From Pseudomonadota bacterium (GTDB lineage: Bacteria > Pseudomonadota > Gammaproteobacteria > Steroidobacterales > Steroidobacteraceae): 8,467 nt of DNA. A model generated the notes under the pieces. It worked only from the letters and a program-made list of their open reading frames with translations. It was not told the origin of the DNA and made no database searches. Below are positions 6,718-8,467 of the stretch, piece after piece. The translations under genes and the position numbers were made by a program. Every line of letters starts with the position of its first letter. Positions within the stretch are counted from its first letter, which is position 1. The stretch spans positions 1 through 8,467 of the forward strand of contig JAKCEJ010000113.1 of the NCBI GenBank assembly GCA_021838065.1. The letters run 5' to 3'.

Positions 6718-6770
6718 AAAAAAAGGTTGAGGACGTCTGTCCGCGGCCGGTGTTGCACCGTGTGCGCCGC
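6718..6770 (-). promoter_or_regulatory. Structured bufA leader with hairpins and a T7 run
   Basis: In the bufA transcript a bulged stem pairs 6766-6770 with 6743-6747 and 6756-6760 with 6748-6752. Then comes a small stem GGAC-AGAC-GTCC (6742-6731), six bases, and seven T (6724-6718), with the ribosome site just after. The order recalls an attenuator, but the T-run does not directly abut a stem. It may instead be an unstructured U-rich translation enhancer. Confidence 0.35.
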
Positions 6771-6784
6771 ATGACTGCCGTACA

Positions 6785-6811
6785 TTCGCCGGCGTGGGCC
6801 GGAAAGTTACA
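6785..6811 (-). promoter_or_regulatory. ECF (SigF-type) promoter of the bufferin operon
   Basis: On the minus strand, TGTAACT (6811-6805) is followed after 16 bases by CGAA (6788-6785), about 80 bases upstream of the bufA ATG. As I recall, sigma-F promoters of Caulobacter have a GTAACC-type -35 and a CGAA -10 with the same spacing. The same pair occurs divergently at 6865-6891 before the sigma gene, which makes chance unlikely. Confidence 0.8.
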
Positions 6812-6864
6812 GCCACCCCCGTGCACGCTGCATTTCACGCTCCCGCGCCCGAATCCCCGCGGCC

Positions 6865-6891
6865 TGTAACCTTTCCGGCCGTTCGATCGAA
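6865..6891 (+). promoter_or_regulatory. ECF (SigF-type) autoregulatory promoter of the sigma gene
   Basis: TGTAACC (6865-6871), 16 bases, then CGAA (6888-6891). This matches the sigma-F type motif and duplicates the bufA promoter in the opposite direction. It lies about 245 bases before the sigma start, leaving a long leader with hairpins at 6902-6918 and 7103-7119. It implies positive autoregulation of the sigma/anti-sigma operon. Confidence 0.8.
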
Positions 6892-7052
6892 TAGGGTGGG
6901 TGAGGACGGCGTGTCCTCGTGCATCCTCGAGAGACCCCGGAGACAATTCCATGCCGAGCCGCCGTTCGAGCCCTGCCACCTTCGCACCGGCCGCGGTACC
7001 GCTGCCGCGTACCGCGCCCCGGGGCGCTGCCGTGTGAGCCCGGTGCGTGCGC

Positions 7053-7058
7053 TACAAT
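7053..7058 (+). promoter_or_regulatory. Possible -10 box of a second, housekeeping promoter
   Basis: TACAAT at 7053-7058, preceded by GC, resembles a sigma-70 -10 element and lies 78 bases before the sigma start. No convincing -35 is found at 16-18 bases upstream. It could give basal expression of the sigma/anti-sigma pair. Confidence 0.25.
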
Positions 7059-7102
7059 CCCGTGCGAACCCGAAGTGGTCATTCATCCACTGCATGCGCA
7101 AA

Positions 7103-7127
7103 CCGGCCGAGGCGGCCGGCTGAGGAG
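7103..7127 (+). promoter_or_regulatory. Hairpin next to the ribosome site that sets the TTG start of the sigma gene
   Basis: CCGGCCG-AGG-CGGCCGG (7103-7119) is a perfect 7-bp stem with a three-base loop. Three bases later comes AGGAG (7123-7127), eight bases before TTG 7136. The ribosome site decides for TTG over the in-frame ATGs at 7163 and 7166. The stem next to it could modulate translation. Confidence 0.6.
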
Positions 7128-7135
7128 AGACTCGC

Positions 7136-7666
7136 TTGGCGGACGATCATTGGCGCGCACTGATGATGGCCGCCCAGACGGGCGACGCCGCAGCCTATCG
7201 CCGCCTGCTCGTCGAGGTGGGGTCGTGGCTGCAATCGTATTATTCGCGGCGGCTGCCGCCCTCGATGGTGGAGGACGCCTCGCAAGAGGTGCTTCTGTCA
7301 CTGCACGCCAAGCGTCACACCTACGATCCCGCGAAGCCGTTCGGTCCGTGGCTCGCGGCGATCGCGCGCTACAAGTGGATCGATCGGCTGCGCGCGATGA
7401 AGGACTCCGCGACCGAGGAGCTCCCGGAGGAGATCCCCGTGCGCGATCCCGGCGAAGCGCTGCACAGCGCCCGCTCGCTCGAGGCCCTGCTCGAGAGAAT
7501 CAAGCCCGCCCAGGCCAACGCCATTCGCCTGGTGAAGCTCGAGGGATTGAGCATCAAGGAAGCCGCCGAGCGGCTGGACCAGACCATCGCCCTGGTCAAG
7601 GTGAACATTCACAGAGGATTGCGGCAACTGAGCGAGCTCGCACAGGAGGAAAGCCATGAAGCTTGA
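7136..7666 (+). CDS. sigF: ECF RNA polymerase sigma factor, SigF/ECF16-like
   Basis: A 176-residue ECF sigma factor directing RNA polymerase to stress promoters. Region sigma-2 spans about residues 13-86, with VEDASQEVLLSLH (45-57) and FGPWLAAIARYKWIDRLR (69-86) for core binding and -10 opening. Region sigma-4 spans about 115-168, with KPAQANAIRLVKLEGLSIKE and the recognition helix near TIALVKVNIHRGLRQL for -35 contact. It starts with TTG, supported by AGGAG eight bases upstream. The stop overlaps the anti-sigma start by 11 bp. The DUF1109 partner places it with the Caulobacter sigma-F type, which responds to chromate, cadmium and copper. Its likely targets in this window are the paired TGTAAC/CGAA promoters. 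The symbol rests on context and family, not on a sequence search. Confidence 0.9.
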   Translation: MADDHWRALMMAAQTGDAAAYRRLLVEVGSWLQSYYSRRLPPSMVEDASQEVLLSLHAKRHTYDPAKPFGPWLAAIARYKWIDRLRAMKDSATEELPEEIPVRDPGEALHSARSLEALLERIKPAQANAIRLVKLEGLSIKEAAERLDQTIALVKVNIHRGLRQLSELAQEESHEA

Positions 7667-8297
7667 CTCCCTGATCGATCAGCTCGCCGGGGATCTCGCG
7701 CCCGTGCGGCCCCGGCGTTTCTGGGTGGATGCATCGATCATGGCGCTGGTCGCGGTGATCGAACTGGCGTTGCTGTTCGCCGTCGGCTTTGCGCACCTCG
7801 ACATGCACCGCATGATGACGCAGCCGACCATGGGTTGGCGCATCGTCAGCCTGGGCGTGATTTCTCTGGTGAGCGGTTTCCTGGCGGTCCGCTCGTTCGA
7901 TCCGGCGTACTCCACGCGGGGCGCGCTGCGCTGGCTCGCGCTGATCATCGCGATCTGCCTGGCATCCGGGATCGTCATGGCCGGCTTGCCCACGGGCGCG
8001 GCGAGCCTGATGCAGCGGCTGGACTGGAGAAGCGGCGTGCAGTGCGCGTCCAAGATCGTGCTGCTGTCGATTCCGCCGCTGCTCGCCCTGGCGGTGCTCG
8101 GACGGCGCGGCGCGCCGACGGATATGCGCCGGACCCCCCTGCTGATCGGCCTGGCGGCCGCGGCGTGGGGTGCATTCGTGTTTATTTTCGCCTGTCCATT
8201 CAACGATCCGCTGTACATCGTGGTGTGGTACGGGGTCGGCTGCGGCATCGTCACGCTCGCGTGCCGATTCCTCCTGCCGCGCTTCGCGCGCTGGTGA
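7656..8297 (+). CDS. nrsF: DUF1109 (NrsF-type) membrane anti-sigma factor
   Basis: A 213-residue inner-membrane protein that holds the ECF sigma inactive until stress. The N-terminal stretch (1-22, MKLDSLIDQLAGDLAPVRPR) is cytosolic and likely binds the sigma. Six hydrophobic segments follow, about 25-46, 61-78, 91-109, 132-149, 160-180 and 187-207. Family blocks are CASKIVLLSIPPLLAL (130-145), FACPFNDPLYIVVWY (178-192) and the closing LLPRFARW. Cysteines C130 and C180 sit where the Caulobacter protein has its two cysteines reported as needed for metal response (C131 and C181, from memory); C101, C196 and C203 are extra. AGGAGGA (7644-7650) provides a strong ribosome site, and the gene overlaps the sigma gene by 11 bp, ensuring coupled synthesis. 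Confidence 0.9.
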   Translation: MKLDSLIDQLAGDLAPVRPRRFWVDASIMALVAVIELALLFAVGFAHLDMHRMMTQPTMGWRIVSLGVISLVSGFLAVRSFDPAYSTRGALRWLALIIAICLASGIVMAGLPTGAASLMQRLDWRSGVQCASKIVLLSIPPLLALAVLGRRGAPTDMRRTPLLIGLAAAAWGAFVFIFACPFNDPLYIVVWYGVGCGIVTLACRFLLPRFARW

Positions 8298-8370
8298 TCG
8301 GGAACGCAGCCGTCGACGGGGTTTCTGCCGCGACTGAAGCGTCTGTACGGTAGTCCGAGGAGTTAGGATC

Positions 8371-8467
8371 ATGGCCATTCGCATCCCGCGCATCGCGCCG
8401 TCGCAGATCACCCCGCCCGAGGTCTTCTTCAACCGCCGCACGTTCCTCGCAGGGGCGCTCGCCGCGG
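8371..8467 (+). CDS. msrP: Start of the periplasmic methionine-sulfoxide reductase MsrP (cut by window end)
   Basis: Only the first 32 codons are present. ATG 8371 has GAGGAG (8357-8362) eight bases upstream. The sequence reads SQITPPEVFFNRRTFLAGAL. The SEITP-like block followed by a twin-arginine motif (NRRTFL, with R22 and R23) and a hydrophobic stretch is characteristic of MsrP (YedY), the molybdopterin subunit that, with haem protein MsrQ, repairs oxidised methionine in periplasmic proteins. The gene follows nrsF after 73 bp in the same direction, so it is probably in the same transcript or stress regulon. A YedY-like gene belongs to the Caulobacter sigma-F regulon as I recall, which supports the call. 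The catalytic domain lies outside the window. Confidence 0.8.
   Translation, partial: MAIRIPRIAPSQITPPEVFFNRRTFLAGALAA

Noticed and set aside
7596..8441. Long 281-residue open frame antisense to the anti-sigma gene.
   Set aside because: Arg/Gln/His-rich shadow composition; the plus strand encodes a clear six-helix DUF1109 protein.
1..8467. CRISPR arrays, insertion sequences, attachment sites, rRNA genes.
   Set aside because: No spaced direct repeats, transposase-like frames, terminal inverted repeats or rRNA motifs were seen.

Overview
The window is GC-rich, densely coded DNA from a proteobacterium. Gene content (a NrsF/SigF-type ECF pair, a DUF2282-DUF692-DUF2063-DoxX operon, a Tat-exported MsrP) and codon use fit a gamma-, beta- or alphaproteobacterium. 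I lean towards a GC-rich gammaproteobacterium, but the sequence alone does not fix the lineage.

Left part (about 1-3950) is a purine-base salvage group. It holds a purine phosphoribosyltransferase (+, 273-875), an AzgA/PbuG-type NCS2 purine permease (-, 859-2169, tail-to-tail overlap of 17 bp) and, after a 758-bp non-coding stretch, an adenosine-deaminase-family enzyme with the signature of adenine deaminase (+, 2928-3950). Together these would import purine bases, deaminate adenine to hypoxanthine, and convert the oxopurine to its nucleotide.

Right part (about 4084-8467) is a metal/oxidative-stress island built like the sigma-F regulon of Caulobacter. On the minus strand is a complete bufferin operon, bufA-bufB-bufC-bufD: a secreted four-cysteine DUF2282 precursor peptide, a DUF692 multinuclear iron oxidase (MNIO), a DUF2063 partner protein and a DoxX-type membrane protein. 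Divergently on the plus strand are an ECF sigma factor (TTG start), its six-helix DUF1109/NrsF anti-sigma factor and the first 32 codons of msrP, cut by the window end.

The strongest unlisted signal lies between the two arms. There are two divergent copies of the same ECF promoter, TGTAAC-(17 nt)-CGAA, one facing bufA and one facing the sigma gene. They have identical spacing and share the TTTCCGGCC block downstream of the -35. The likely circuit is that metal stress sensed by periplasmic cysteines of NrsF releases the sigma factor, which then switches on its own operon and the copper-buffering peptide operon, with msrP probably included. A 15-bp hairpin between bufA and bufB, and structured leaders before bufA and the sigma gene, suggest extra post-transcriptional control. 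The bufferin family itself has been described recently; the less-described parts here are the compact arrangement and the RNA structures.
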